Assembly (NCBI GenBank): GCA_900545055.1
Contig: UQXP01000033.1
Coordinates: 1-19,366 of the forward strand
DNA from: an uncultured Collinsella sp.
GTDB taxonomy: Bacteria; Actinomycetota; Coriobacteriia; Coriobacteriales; Coriobacteriaceae
DNA length: 19,366 nucleotides
Direction: 5' to 3'
A program made the position numbers and the translations under genes. Under the pieces are notes generated by a model that did no database searches, had not been told where the DNA came from, and worked only from the letters and a program-made list of their open reading frames with translations. Positions 1-6,979 of this stretch are shown piece by piece. The stretch's first letter is position 1; every line of letters begins with the position of its first letter.

Positions 1-51
1 GGCCTGGACGCCGCCAACATCGTGGCGACCACCAAGGAGTTCTTGGCCTAA
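1..51 (+). CDS. 3' end of an unidentified coding sequence (partial)
   Basis: Frame 1 reads sixteen codons (GLDAANIVATTKEFLA) and then TAA at 49-51. A terminator-like hairpin follows about 45 bases later, as expected at the end of a transcription unit. The gene starts outside the window. Sixteen residues are too few to name the product, and I do not assign a function. Confidence 0.6.
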   Translation, partial: GLDAANIVATTKEFLA

Positions 52-97
52 GGCAAGACGAGGCAAAGTATCGCGTCGACAACCGCAAACAAGCCAG

Positions 98-133
98 AAC
101 AGGGGCGTCCTCAAAGAGGGCGCCCCTGTTTAT
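98..133 (+). terminator. Rho-independent-type terminator hairpin of the partial upstream gene
   Basis: Arms AACAGGGGCG (98-107) and CGCCCCTGTT (121-130) pair perfectly. Inner bases 109-112 and 116-119 (CCTC/GAGG) extend the stem around an AAA loop. The T-run after the stem is short (TTT, 129-131), so termination may be only moderately efficient. Confidence 0.7.
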
Positions 134-215
134 GCTGAATTTAAATTAGAGTCCTGCCAAGCAAAGATCCCATGGGGAAACGGGCCCATCCCAACAAAGT
201 GCAATTCAGACCCTT

Positions 216-246
216 CCAACTTTGTATGCGCAGCATCTCAAGTTGG
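216..246. repeat. Small nested hairpin upstream of ftsE
   Basis: CCAACTT (216-222) pairs with AAGTTGG (240-246). Inside it ATGC (226-229) pairs with GCAT (233-236) around a GCA loop. The same nested design with a GCA loop is seen at the tip of the larger stem-loop at 271-398. No function is assigned. Confidence 0.4.
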
Positions 247-270
247 TGCGTCGGCCCCATAGTAGCCGCA

Positions 271-398
271 GGCCGGGCGCAGGGTTACCTCCCAAATCTT
301 TCCGCAGCGCAGGCCGGCGTTTGTCCGCAGCTCCGCAGGAGCAGGACAAATGCCGGCCATGCGCGAGGACGATTTGGGAGGTAACCCTGCGCCCGGCC
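271..398. repeat. 128-nt nested stem-loop (large inverted repeat) in the ftsE upstream region
   Basis: The outer arms 271-297 and 372-398 are 27 bp and perfectly complementary. Further in, GCGCA (307-311) pairs with TGCGC (360-364), and 312-326 pairs with 344-358 with a single G-T mismatch. CTCC (331-334) then pairs with GGAG (338-341) around a GCA loop. About 51 base pairs can form. Short open frames across it appear on both strands only because it is palindromic, and none has a ribosome binding site. The rest of 52-501 holds only the terminator at 98-133, the hairpin at 216-246 and the ftsE leader. The element could be a miniature inverted-repeat element, a REP-like repeat or a structured RNA; the sequence alone does not decide. 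Confidence 0.8.
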
Positions 399-501
399 GG
401 TGAGACCCAAACCCCGCCATGCTTCTTATGTGCAGCAAAGCTAATGCTGCTAAAATATTAAGCGCTCATGTAGTTTAAACGCACGACGATAAGGAGCACC
501 A

Positions 502-1722
502 GTGGGTAACCACTTCCGTACCTCCGGTGCGGGCGATGATGCCCCCAAGACGCAGACGGGCGTCCAGGGCAGTCGTTTCGCCACTCCGGATTCAGAGGGC
601 CGGCCTGTTGCTCAGGCCCCCGCTCAGCCGGCAGATCAGGCACAGCCGGCATCCGATCCCTTTGCCTACAATCCCACCAGCGATGTCGCGCTTTCCGGCA
701 CGGCGGGTTTTGAGCCCGTTCAGGCCGTGACCGCTCGCGTGGAGCAGCCTCAGGCTGGCGCCGCCACGCCGCAGCCTACCATGGCCGGCATCCCCGACCC
801 CATGGCCCCTGCGGCTCCCGCGCCGCAGCCCGCGCAGTCCGGTCTTTTTGCCGGCATTCCCGACCCCACGCAGCCTGCGGCTCCCGTGGTCGAGCGCGAT
901 CAGGCCGCCGAGGTCGCAAGCCTCGACAACGCGCTCAACAACCCCGACTTCACGTCGGTGTTTGCGCCCATCGACCCGCAGGCCAGCCGCAAAAAGATGG
1001 CCAAGCAGGCCGGTGTCGAGCCCGTCATCCTTATGGAGCACGTCACCAAGATCTATCCGGCGCAGCCCAACAAGCCCGCACTCGACGACATCAACATCGA
1101 GATCTATCCGGGCGAGTTCGTCTTTTTGGTCGGTCACTCCGGCTCGGGTAAGACCACGCTGCTGTCGACGCTCAACCGCGACGTCAAGCCCACAAGCGGT
1201 CGCATTTTGGTCGCCGGCCAGGATCTCATGAAGATCAAGAACCGCAAGGTTCCGTTCCTGCGTCGTCAGATTGGCGCCGTGTTCCAGGACTTTAAGCTCC
1301 TGCCGCAAAAGACCGCCTACGAAAACGTGGCGTTTGCCCTGCAGTGCATCGGCAAGCCCAAGGGCGTCATTCGCAGCCAGGTGCCCGAGGTGCTGCGTCT
1401 GGTCGGTCTGGCCGACCAGATGGACTCGCTGCCCGATCAGCTTTCCGGTGGCGAGCAGCAGCGCGTGGCCGTTGCCCGCGCTATGGTCAACCGCCCGCCG
1501 CTGCTGATTTGCGACGAGCCCACGGGCAACCTCGACCCGGCGATTTCGCTGGGCATCATGAAGCTGCTCGAGCGTATTAACCGCACCGGTACCACCGTGA
1601 TCGTCGCTACGCACGACCGCGAGATGGTCGATAGCATGCACCGTCGCGTGATCGCCCTCGAGGGCGGCCACGTAATCCGCGACCAGGAGAGGGGAGGTTA
1701 CGGCAACTATGGCACCAACTAA
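502..1722 (+). CDS. ftsE: Cell division ATP-binding protein FtsE with long N-terminal extension
   Basis: This is the ATPase of the FtsEX ABC-type complex, which couples ATP hydrolysis at the septum to activation of peptidoglycan hydrolases. Residues ~175-406 form a complete ABC domain: Walker A GHSGSGKTT (211-219), Q-loop FQDF (261-264), signature LSGGEQQ (314-320), Walker B LLICDEP (334-340) and switch H371. FtsE is usually about 220-230 residues, which matches this core. The first ~175 residues are an added Pro/Ala/Gln-rich, low-complexity segment with a duplicated AGIPDP-x6 unit near residues 95-106 and 117-128. The GTG start at 502 is chosen because AAGGAG (491-496) lies 5 nt upstream. 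The internal ATG at 1033, which would give a normal-length FtsE, has no Shine-Dalgarno. The 3' end overlaps ftsX by 14 nt, indicating coupled translation. Confidence 0.93.
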   Translation: MGNHFRTSGAGDDAPKTQTGVQGSRFATPDSEGRPVAQAPAQPADQAQPASDPFAYNPTSDVALSGTAGFEPVQAVTARVEQPQAGAATPQPTMAGIPDPMAPAAPAPQPAQSGLFAGIPDPTQPAAPVVERDQAAEVASLDNALNNPDFTSVFAPIDPQASRKKMAKQAGVEPVILMEHVTKIYPAQPNKPALDDINIEIYPGEFVFLVGHSGSGKTTLLSTLNRDVKPTSGRILVAGQDLMKIKNRKVPFLRRQIGAVFQDFKLLPQKTAYENVAFALQCIGKPKGVIRSQVPEVLRLVGLADQMDSLPDQLSGGEQQRVAVARAMVNRPPLLICDEPTGNLDPAISLGIMKLLERINRTGTTVIVATHDREMVDSMHRRVIALEGGHVIRDQERGGYGNYGTN

Positions 1723-2629
1723 CGTGGGCTACTCGCTCAAAGAGGCAATCAGCCACTTCTTCCGTAACTGGACCACCTCGCTCGGCGCCGTCATCACGAT
1801 TTTCCTTTCGCTGTTTATCATCGGCCTGTTCATTATGGGTTCCGCGATGCTGAACTCCGTGATGGGCACCGTCGAGGATCAGGTTGTTATCAACGCATTT
1901 ATTAGCGATGACGCTGACCAGGCAGACGTCCAGGCGTTTGAGGCCGAGCTTAAGACCTGGAGCAACGTGAAGTCCGTGACCTATAAAAGCAAGGACGATG
2001 CGCTGGCCGAGTACACGAGCAAGATGTCGGGCAATGCCGATGCAACCATGAGCGCGCTCGACGGCCAGAATCCGCTGCCGGCTTCGTTTGCGATCGAGAT
2101 GGACGACCCATCCAAGGTCGAGAGCACGGCGAAGAAGCTCAAGAAGAACGCCGATTTCCAGAAAATCGCCGACGATGGCAATGTTGATGCGAGTGTACTG
2201 TACGGTCAGGAGGAAGTGAGCCGCCTGTTCCAGGTGACCAACTACATCCGACTCGCCGCCGTGATTCTCGTCGGCCTGCTCACCTTTATCGCGTTCATCT
2301 TTATCAACAACACGATTCGCCTGTCCATTACGGCGCGTCGTCGTGAGATCGCGATCATGCGCCTGGTGGGCGCCAGCAACGGCTTCATTCGCGGGCCGTT
2401 CATTACCGAGGGCGTGCTGCAGGCCATTTTGGGCTCGCTGCTCTCCATCGGCGTGCTGGAGCTGCTGCGCAACCTGATGGTTCCGCGTCTGCAGGCAAGC
2501 GTCAGCTGGATGTCGTTTGCCCTGCCGATGCAGTACTACCTGGCGACCTATGCCGCGCTGATCCTGGTCGGCGTCATTATCGGTCTCTTTGGTTCCGCCA
2601 TCGCCATGCGCCGCTATCTGCGCGTGTAG
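1709..2629 (+). CDS. ftsX: Cell division protein FtsX (membrane subunit of FtsEX)
   Basis: FtsX is the integral-membrane partner of FtsE. Its extracytoplasmic loop recruits and activates a cell-wall hydrolase. The 306-residue protein has the family layout: a short cytoplasmic N-terminus, TM1 at about 23-46, a ~130-residue outside domain (about 50-175) and three more TM helices near 181-201, 226-245 and 278-298. The cytoplasmic loop after TM2 has the typical RRREIAIMRLVGAS stretch. The ATG at 1709 lies inside the end of ftsE, with GGAGG at 1693-1697. A terminator follows at once, so the operon is ftsEX only. No hydrolase gene (PcsB, RipC or CwlO type) or S41 peptidase is adjacent, so the partner must be elsewhere. 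Confidence 0.93.
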   Translation: MAPTNVGYSLKEAISHFFRNWTTSLGAVITIFLSLFIIGLFIMGSAMLNSVMGTVEDQVVINAFISDDADQADVQAFEAELKTWSNVKSVTYKSKDDALAEYTSKMSGNADATMSALDGQNPLPASFAIEMDDPSKVESTAKKLKKNADFQKIADDGNVDASVLYGQEEVSRLFQVTNYIRLAAVILVGLLTFIAFIFINNTIRLSITARRREIAIMRLVGASNGFIRGPFITEGVLQAILGSLLSIGVLELLRNLMVPRLQASVSWMSFALPMQYYLATYAALILVGVIIGLFGSAIAMRRYLRV

Positions 2630-2653
2630 ACGTGCTTGGAATTCGTTCCTTCA

Positions 2654-2687
2654 ACGGGTCGTCTCTTTTGGGGGCGGCCCGTTTTTT
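2654..2687 (+). terminator. Rho-independent terminator after ftsX
   Basis: ACGGGTCG (2654-2661) pairs with CGGCCCGT (2675-2682), including one G-T pair. A T-run at 2682-2687 follows. It sits 24 bases after the ftsX stop. Confidence 0.85.
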
Positions 2688-2771
2688 GATCCCTAGGGGA
2701 CGGAAGGATTGCGGATTATCGTGGCGCTGGTCTATCTATGTGGCCCGCAATCCTGCCGTCCCCTAGGGATC
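2688..2771. repeat. 27-bp-arm inverted repeat between ftsX and rnr
   Basis: Arms 2688-2714 and 2745-2771 are complementary at 26 of 27 positions (A2704 opposes G2755) around a 30-nt loop. Each arm contains the self-palindromic CCCTAGGG. The right-arm sequence CCGTCCCCTAGGGATCA (2756-2772) recurs with 16 of 17 matches at 10330-10346, so this is a dispersed intergenic motif. It directly follows the ftsX terminator T-run and ends near a -10-like TAGACT (2779-2784) that may serve rnr. Confidence 0.85.
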
Positions 2772-2822
2772 ATTTGGGTAGACTCTTGGGGTGTAAACGG
2801 CCATCGATAGTAAGGAGGCGCC

Positions 2823-4958
2823 ATGGGGCGCAATAACAAGCATAAGCGTGGAGCTCGCAATAAGCGCGGGCCGGTACGCAGCGAGCGTCGCCCGAGTCTG
2901 ACCGGACGCGTACAGCTCCATGAGCATAGCGCCTACGTTGTAACCGAAAACGGCGACTACAAGGTCATGGGCCGCGGCAAGCGCGAGATTATGGACGGCG
3001 ATACCGTTGCCGTGAGCATTAAGAACAGCCCGCATGGCGAGCGACGCGCCGTAATCGAGGGCGTCGTCGAGCGTGCAGCCATTAGTGTGGTGGGCACGTA
3101 CCAGACCGCCGGCCCGCTCGGGGTGATCGAGCCGCTTGATTCTCGCCTTAAGGCCGATTTCTTTATTCTGCCGGAGGACACTTCGGCGGAGCGCTTGGGC
3201 GTTCATCCGGGTGATGCGGTCGTCGCACGCATTCTGACATATCCGACGCGCCTGGAATCGGGCACCGTGACGATTGAGCGCCGTATTGGCGGCGATGATG
3301 CGCCCGATTTGGGCGTTCAGTATGTGATGGCGCGCTATGGCTATACCGATACGTATCCCGAGGCCGCGCTAGCCGAGGCCGAGGCACTTTCGCTCGATGT
3401 GGCCTCGGCACTCAAGGACCCGCTCCGCCGAGACCTGCGCGACCGCTTTGTCATTACGATTGACCCGGTCGACGCGCGCGACTTTGACGACGCCATCTCG
3501 CTGGAGCGCACGCCCGAGGGTGGCTACAAGCTGGGTGTCCATATTGCCGACGTTTCGCACTATGTTGCCTGGGACGGACATATCGATCTGGAAGCTCGCC
3601 ATCGCACGACGTCGGTGTATCTTGCCGATCGCGTGCTGCCCATGTTGCCCGAGCGCCTGTCGAACGATTTGTGCTCGCTGCGTCCCGACGAGGACCGCCT
3701 GGCGTTTACCGTCGATATTGAGCTCGACGCGCAGGGTCGCGTGCGCCATTACGATCCCTATCCTAGTGTGATCCGCTCGCGCGTGCGCATGGACTACGAC
3801 GGCGCTGAGGCGCTGCTGGTGCGTGCCGGTGCGGTGCAGTATTCGGTGTTGGAGGGTGCCGCCGAGGATGTCGCTGCCGCCGAAGCCTCGCGCGAGGAAG
3901 CGCTCGAGCGCGGGCTTGCGTGCGAGGAAACCGCTCGCGGCTATAACATCGACTTGGGGGATTTCCTCGTAGCTGCCAACGAGCTCGCCGAGCTTCGTCG
4001 TCGTATTCGTCGCGCACGCGGTTCGGTCGATTTTGATACGGCCGAGATTCGCGCACTGTTGGACGAGGATGGTGTGCCCGTGCAGATCGTGGCCCGTGAG
4101 CGCTCGTGCGCCACGTCGCTGATTGAGGAAGCCATGCTGCTGGCCAACGAGTGCGTGGCGGAGTGGCTGGCCGACCGCGATATCGAGGCCTGCTATCGCG
4201 TGCACGACGATCCCAGTCCCGACAGCCTACACGGTGCCGCCGTGGCGCTGGCACAGCTGGGTATCATCGATGACCGTCGCGCGGCAGGCATTGCTCTGGG
4301 AAGCCCCGACGAGCTGCAGGCGGCGGTTGATGCCGCAGCCGGTACGGCTAACGCGCCGCTCGTCAACACGTTGCTGCTGCGCAGTATGCAGCGCGCACTG
4401 TACAAGCCGCGCAACGAGGGCCACTTTGCACTTGCCGCGCCGTGCTATTGCCACTTTACGAGTCCCATTCGCCGCTATCCCGACCTGGTAGTGCATCGCG
4501 TACTTAAGCTGCAGCTGGCCTACGAGCGGCTGGGCGGTAAGGACGCCTTGGTGCGTACGCCGCGGCTGATCGGTAAGGGTCGCGAGTCCCTGCCGCGCAT
4601 CCTGCCGCAAATCTGCCGCGCGTGCAGCGATGCCGAGCGTGCGGCCGACGCCGCCAGCCATGCGACGCAAAAGATCAAGATCGCCCAGTACTACGAGGAC
4701 CGCCTGGGTGAGCGCTACGCCGGAACGATCTCGTGGGTCAGCAGCATGGGCCTCTTTGTGCGTCTGGATCTGACACAGGTTGAGGGTTTGGTTTCGATCA
4801 AGAGTCTGGGCAACGAGTGGTTCGAGTTTGATGAGGACGCGCTCACGCTTACGGGCGCCGACACGGGGACTCGCTATGAGCTGGGGCAGCGCGTGATCAT
4901 CGAGGTCTCGCGTGTCAACACCACGCGCGGGCACTTGGATTTCAGGCTTATTCACTAG
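2823..4958 (+). CDS. rnr: Ribonuclease R (3'-5' exoribonuclease, RNB family)
   Basis: RNase R is a processive 3'-to-5' exoribonuclease that degrades structured RNA. It works with SmpB-tmRNA on non-stop mRNAs. The 711-residue protein has an RNB_N cold-shock-like domain (about 28-80) and a catalytic RNB domain carrying DPVDARDFDD, where D214, D220, D222 and D223 match the metal-binding aspartates of the family. The FTSPIRRYPDLVVHR stretch lies near the end of that domain, and a C-terminal S1 domain spans about 629-708. AAGGAGG (2812-2818) lies 4 nt before the ATG. Unusually, the basic tract is at the N-terminus (10 Lys/Arg in the first 24 residues) and there is no Lys-rich tail after S1. The gene stands alone between two terminators and is not next to smpB. 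Confidence 0.94.
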   Translation: MGRNNKHKRGARNKRGPVRSERRPSLTGRVQLHEHSAYVVTENGDYKVMGRGKREIMDGDTVAVSIKNSPHGERRAVIEGVVERAAISVVGTYQTAGPLGVIEPLDSRLKADFFILPEDTSAERLGVHPGDAVVARILTYPTRLESGTVTIERRIGGDDAPDLGVQYVMARYGYTDTYPEAALAEAEALSLDVASALKDPLRRDLRDRFVITIDPVDARDFDDAISLERTPEGGYKLGVHIADVSHYVAWDGHIDLEARHRTTSVYLADRVLPMLPERLSNDLCSLRPDEDRLAFTVDIELDAQGRVRHYDPYPSVIRSRVRMDYDGAEALLVRAGAVQYSVLEGAAEDVAAAEASREEALERGLACEETARGYNIDLGDFLVAANELAELRRRIRRARGSVDFDTAEIRALLDEDGVPVQIVARERSCATSLIEEAMLLANECVAEWLADRDIEACYRVHDDPSPDSLHGAAVALAQLGIIDDRRAAGIALGSPDELQAAVDAAAGTANAPLVNTLLLRSMQRALYKPRNEGHFALAAPCYCHFTSPIRRYPDLVVHRVLKLQLAYERLGGKDALVRTPRLIGKGRESLPRILPQICRACSDAERAADAASHATQKIKIAQYYEDRLGERYAGTISWVSSMGLFVRLDLTQVEGLVSIKSLGNEWFEFDEDALTLTGADTGTRYELGQRVIIEVSRVNTTRGHLDFRLIH

Positions 4959-4986
4959 CCGGAATTTGGTGATTGATAGAGAACGG

Positions 4987-5012
4987 GGCGGTCTTTTGGG
5001 GCCGCCTTTTTT
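4987..5012 (+). terminator. Rho-independent terminator after rnr
   Basis: GGCGGTC (4987-4993) pairs with GGCCGCC (5000-5006), including one G-T pair, around a 6-nt loop. Six T follow (5007-5012). It lies 28 bases after the rnr stop. Confidence 0.85.
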
Positions 5013-5074
5013 GTGGCGCATCAATCGTCTTGCCGCCCGCGCGCTTGCATCTTCCACCTGCTATAGGGGAGATA

Positions 5075-5113
5075 AAACCTACCAAAATAAACCTGTCCCT
5101 TTTTGGGAGGTTT
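5075..5113. repeat. Inverted repeat just upstream of the serine recombinase gene
   Basis: AAACCTACCAAAA (5075-5087) and TTTTGGGAGGTTT (5101-5113) are complementary at 12 of 13 positions around 13 nt. A second AAACCT at 5089-5094 followed by GTCCC offers an alternative, closer pairing with the right arm. Being about 20 nt upstream of the recombinase start, it could be an operator, a recombination site or a leader hairpin. Confidence 0.5.
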
Positions 5114-5132
5114 ACGAGAGAGCGGGGATGAG

Positions 5133-5738
5133 ATGGCAACGGTGTACGGGTATGCGCGGGTGAGCTCGCGTGATCAAAATCTGAATCGGCAGCTGGATGC
5201 GCTGGGCGCCTATGGCGTGGAACCGGCGAATATCTTTGCCGATCATGCGAGCGGCAAGGACTTCGATCGACCGCGGTATCGCGAGCTGCTGTGCGCGTTG
5301 GATTCCGGTGATGTGCTGGTGGTACTTTCCATTGATCGGCTGGGCCGTAACTACAGCGAGATCCTCGAGGAATGGCGGTGCATAACCAAAGAACTCGGCG
5401 CCGCCATCGTGGTGCTGGACATGCCATTGCTCGATACGCGCGCCAGAGACTGTGGTGGGTCGGACGTGACGAGTGCGTTGATTGCCGATATTGTTTTGCA
5501 GCTGCTGAGCTATGTGGCGCAGGTGGAGCGCGAGAACATTCACCGGCGTCAAGCCGAGGGCATTGCGGCGGCGCGAGCGCGCGGCGTGCGCTTTGGCCGG
5601 CCCCGCAAGCCCTGTCCCCCGCAATTCGAGCTGGTGCGCGATACCTACGAGGCGGGTGATATCACGCGGAGTCAGGCGGCAAAGCGGCTAGGCGTGTGCG
5701 TGGGGACGTTCGATCGCTGGATGCGCGAGATGGAGTAG
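5133..5738 (+). CDS. Serine recombinase (resolvase/invertase family), orphan
   Basis: Small serine site-specific recombinase, 201 residues. The N-terminal catalytic domain starts YGYARVSSRDQN with nucleophile S11 and R9. SIDRLGRN (~residues 65-72) supplies the conserved Asp-Arg-x-x-Arg active-site segment. The long E-helix (around LSYVAQVERENIHRRQAEGIAAA) leads to RFGRPRK and a C-terminal helix-turn-helix (about 170-200). This is the length and layout of Pin/Hin invertases and Tn3-type resolvases. I chose ATG 5133, where the conserved domain begins. An in-frame TTG at 5103 would add ten residues without a better ribosome site. No transposase, toxin-antitoxin pair or invertible gene is adjacent. 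The substrate site is unknown; the palindrome at 5075-5113 is one candidate. Confidence 0.88.
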   Translation: MATVYGYARVSSRDQNLNRQLDALGAYGVEPANIFADHASGKDFDRPRYRELLCALDSGDVLVVLSIDRLGRNYSEILEEWRCITKELGAAIVVLDMPLLDTRARDCGGSDVTSALIADIVLQLLSYVAQVERENIHRRQAEGIAAARARGVRFGRPRKPCPPQFELVRDTYEAGDITRSQAAKRLGVCVGTFDRWMREME

Positions 5739-5763
5739 GGGCGCCACGTTCCTTTGGCGCCCC
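5738..5763 (+). terminator. Terminator-like hairpin overlapping the recombinase stop codon
   Basis: GGGGCGCCA (5738-5746) pairs perfectly with TGGCGCCCC (5755-5763) around an 8-nt loop. The T-run after it is poor (GATTCGAACATTTT), so it may be a weak terminator or an mRNA 3'-end stabiliser. Confidence 0.5.
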
Positions 5764-5849
5764 GATTCGAACATTTTGGATTTCGCTACGGCGACAACTG
5801 CATTTGGGGGTACACTCGCTGCTGCTCAAAAAATGACGGAGGTTAGCCC

Positions 5850-6425
5850 TTGGCGCGTGTGAAGCACATAGTCGGATGGATTTCGGTTGTCCTGCTGGTC
5901 GTGACGCTGGCAAGTATTTGGATGCTGACGGAGCAAAACGTGGAGCAGACGTCGTCGCTCAGCGAGTCCACTGCGCGCGCGGTGGAAGGACAAAGCGTCA
6001 GCGTGCAGTCCGAGACTGCGGGGGAGACCCAGGCGGGAGATGCCGTCGGGGACGCGGGCTCAACGACTGCCACTGTTCATCCCGACCCGCTTGCGCCCGT
6101 TCGTCTGTGGATGGGTGCCAACATTCGTCGCGTCGCACATACCGTTGAGTTCTTCTTTGTAGGACTGTTTGCTTCGTTGGCGGCGGCATGCCTGGGCGAG
6201 TGCCTGCCATGCGCGCGATTCCGGTACGTATTCGTCCTGCTCTTTTGTATCGTCTGCTCTGTCGGTGACCAAGTGCACAAGATCTTTGTTCCTGGTCGTC
6301 ATTTCGACGTTATCGATTTGGGCTTCGATGCCGCGGGTTATGTCACCGCCATGTTGTTGGTGCTGCTGGCGGCGGTACTGGTTCAGCGCGTGACCTGTCC
6401 CATTGGCGCCCATGCGAGGCGCTAA
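5850..6425 (+). CDS. VanZ-like family membrane protein
   Basis: Small integral-membrane protein (191 residues) of the VanZ-like family. VanZ itself confers low-level teicoplanin resistance, but most family members have unknown roles. TM1 is at about 7-25, with three more hydrophobic segments near 97-115, 125-143 and 163-182. Family motifs are visible: RRVAHTVEFFFVGLFAS, and later DQVHKIFVPGRHFDVIDLGF followed by AAGYVTAM, corresponding to the usual D-x-x-x-Q-x-F-x-P-G-R-x(5)-D pattern. The TTG start at 5850 is supported by ACGGAGG (5836-5842) at 7 nt. An extra ~55-residue Ser/Thr/Glu-rich stretch (about 28-82) lies outside the membrane between TM1 and the core. A TACACT at 5811-5816 may be the -10 element. 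It is a single-gene unit. Confidence 0.8.
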   Translation: MARVKHIVGWISVVLLVVTLASIWMLTEQNVEQTSSLSESTARAVEGQSVSVQSETAGETQAGDAVGDAGSTTATVHPDPLAPVRLWMGANIRRVAHTVEFFFVGLFASLAAACLGECLPCARFRYVFVLLFCIVCSVGDQVHKIFVPGRHFDVIDLGFDAAGYVTAMLLVLLAAVLVQRVTCPIGAHARR

Positions 6426-6547
6426 CCTCAAGATGGAAAACCGCGACCGCCTGTACGTCGGCGCTGGTTACAATATCGGCATCGGTCGCAGATGGCCATC
6501 GATGCGCTGTTTGCCAGACACTTGTCTTTTCTAAGAAGGGAATCCCC

Positions 6548-6907
6548 ATGGCAGTGCTGTTTGTTGAATATCCCAAATGCTCGACGTGTAAAAAGGCCAA
6601 GGCATGGCTGGACGAACATGGGGTTGAGTATATCGACCGCGATATCGTTACGGAAAACCCCGCGGCCGATGAACTTGCGACCTGGATTGCTCGTTCGGGG
6701 CTGCCGGTGCGACGCTTCTTTAACTCGTCGGGCATGAAATATCGAGAGCTGGGCTTGAAGGCGCGCCTGGACGCGGGGATGACGGATCAGGAGTGCTACG
6801 AGCTGCTGGCGACCGACGGCATGCTGGTTAAGCGTCCGCTGCTGGTGGGCGACGACTTTGCGATCCCCGGCTTTAAGGAAGCGGCTTGGACCGAGGCGTT
6901 GCTGTAG
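6548..6907 (+). CDS. ArsC/Spx-family (YffB-like) thioredoxin-fold protein
   Basis: A 119-residue protein with the ArsC/Spx fold. CSTCKKA near the N-terminus (C11 and C14, CxxC) resembles Spx and YffB. RRFFNSSGMKYRELGLK and the late LLATDGMLVKRPLLV segment with its conserved Arg-Pro are signatures of the arsenate-reductase-like family. Family members are either glutaredoxin-linked reductases or Spx-type regulators of RNA polymerase. The CxxC and lack of ars neighbours argue against a dedicated arsenate reductase, and such Gram-positive proteins are often annotated 'arsenate reductase family' without proof. AGAAGGGAA precedes the ATG. A -10-like TACAAT at 6469-6474 could start a ~67-nt leader; no convincing -35 is visible. 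Confidence 0.82.
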   Translation: MAVLFVEYPKCSTCKKAKAWLDEHGVEYIDRDIVTENPAADELATWIARSGLPVRRFFNSSGMKYRELGLKARLDAGMTDQECYELLATDGMLVKRPLLVGDDFAIPGFKEAAWTEALL

Positions 6908-6914
6908 CGGCTGC

Positions 6915-6960
6915 GGAAAGCACGTCCCGTTTTGAGTGCTCAGGGCGGGACGTGTTTTCC
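6915..6960. terminator. Bidirectional terminator between two convergent genes
   Basis: Arms 6915-6929 and 6946-6960 pair over 15 positions with one G-T pair, around a 16-nt loop. T-runs are present outside the strongest part of the stem on both strands (TTTTCC on plus, CTTTCC on minus). It lies between the ArsC-like gene and the minus-strand gene ending at 6980. Confidence 0.75.
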
Positions 6961-6979
6961 ATCGGCGGGCTCGCTCGGC

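Noticed and set aside
1..51. Upstream partial gene as prfB (release factor 2), which often precedes ftsE
   Set aside because: The visible C-terminus does not resemble the RF2 tail I know, and it is too short to decide.
172..461. Several 60-80 codon frames on both strands across the large stem-loop
   Set aside because: They arise from the palindrome itself, so similar peptides appear on both strands, and no start has a ribosome site.
592..1671. 359-codon minus-strand frame opposite ftsE
   Set aside because: Mirror of ftsE codons; ftsE has all ABC motifs and this frame has none.
5103..5132. Upstream TTG start for the serine recombinase
   Set aside because: It would add ten residues before the conserved catalytic domain and would overlap the inverted repeat; the ATG at 5133 fits the family N-terminus.
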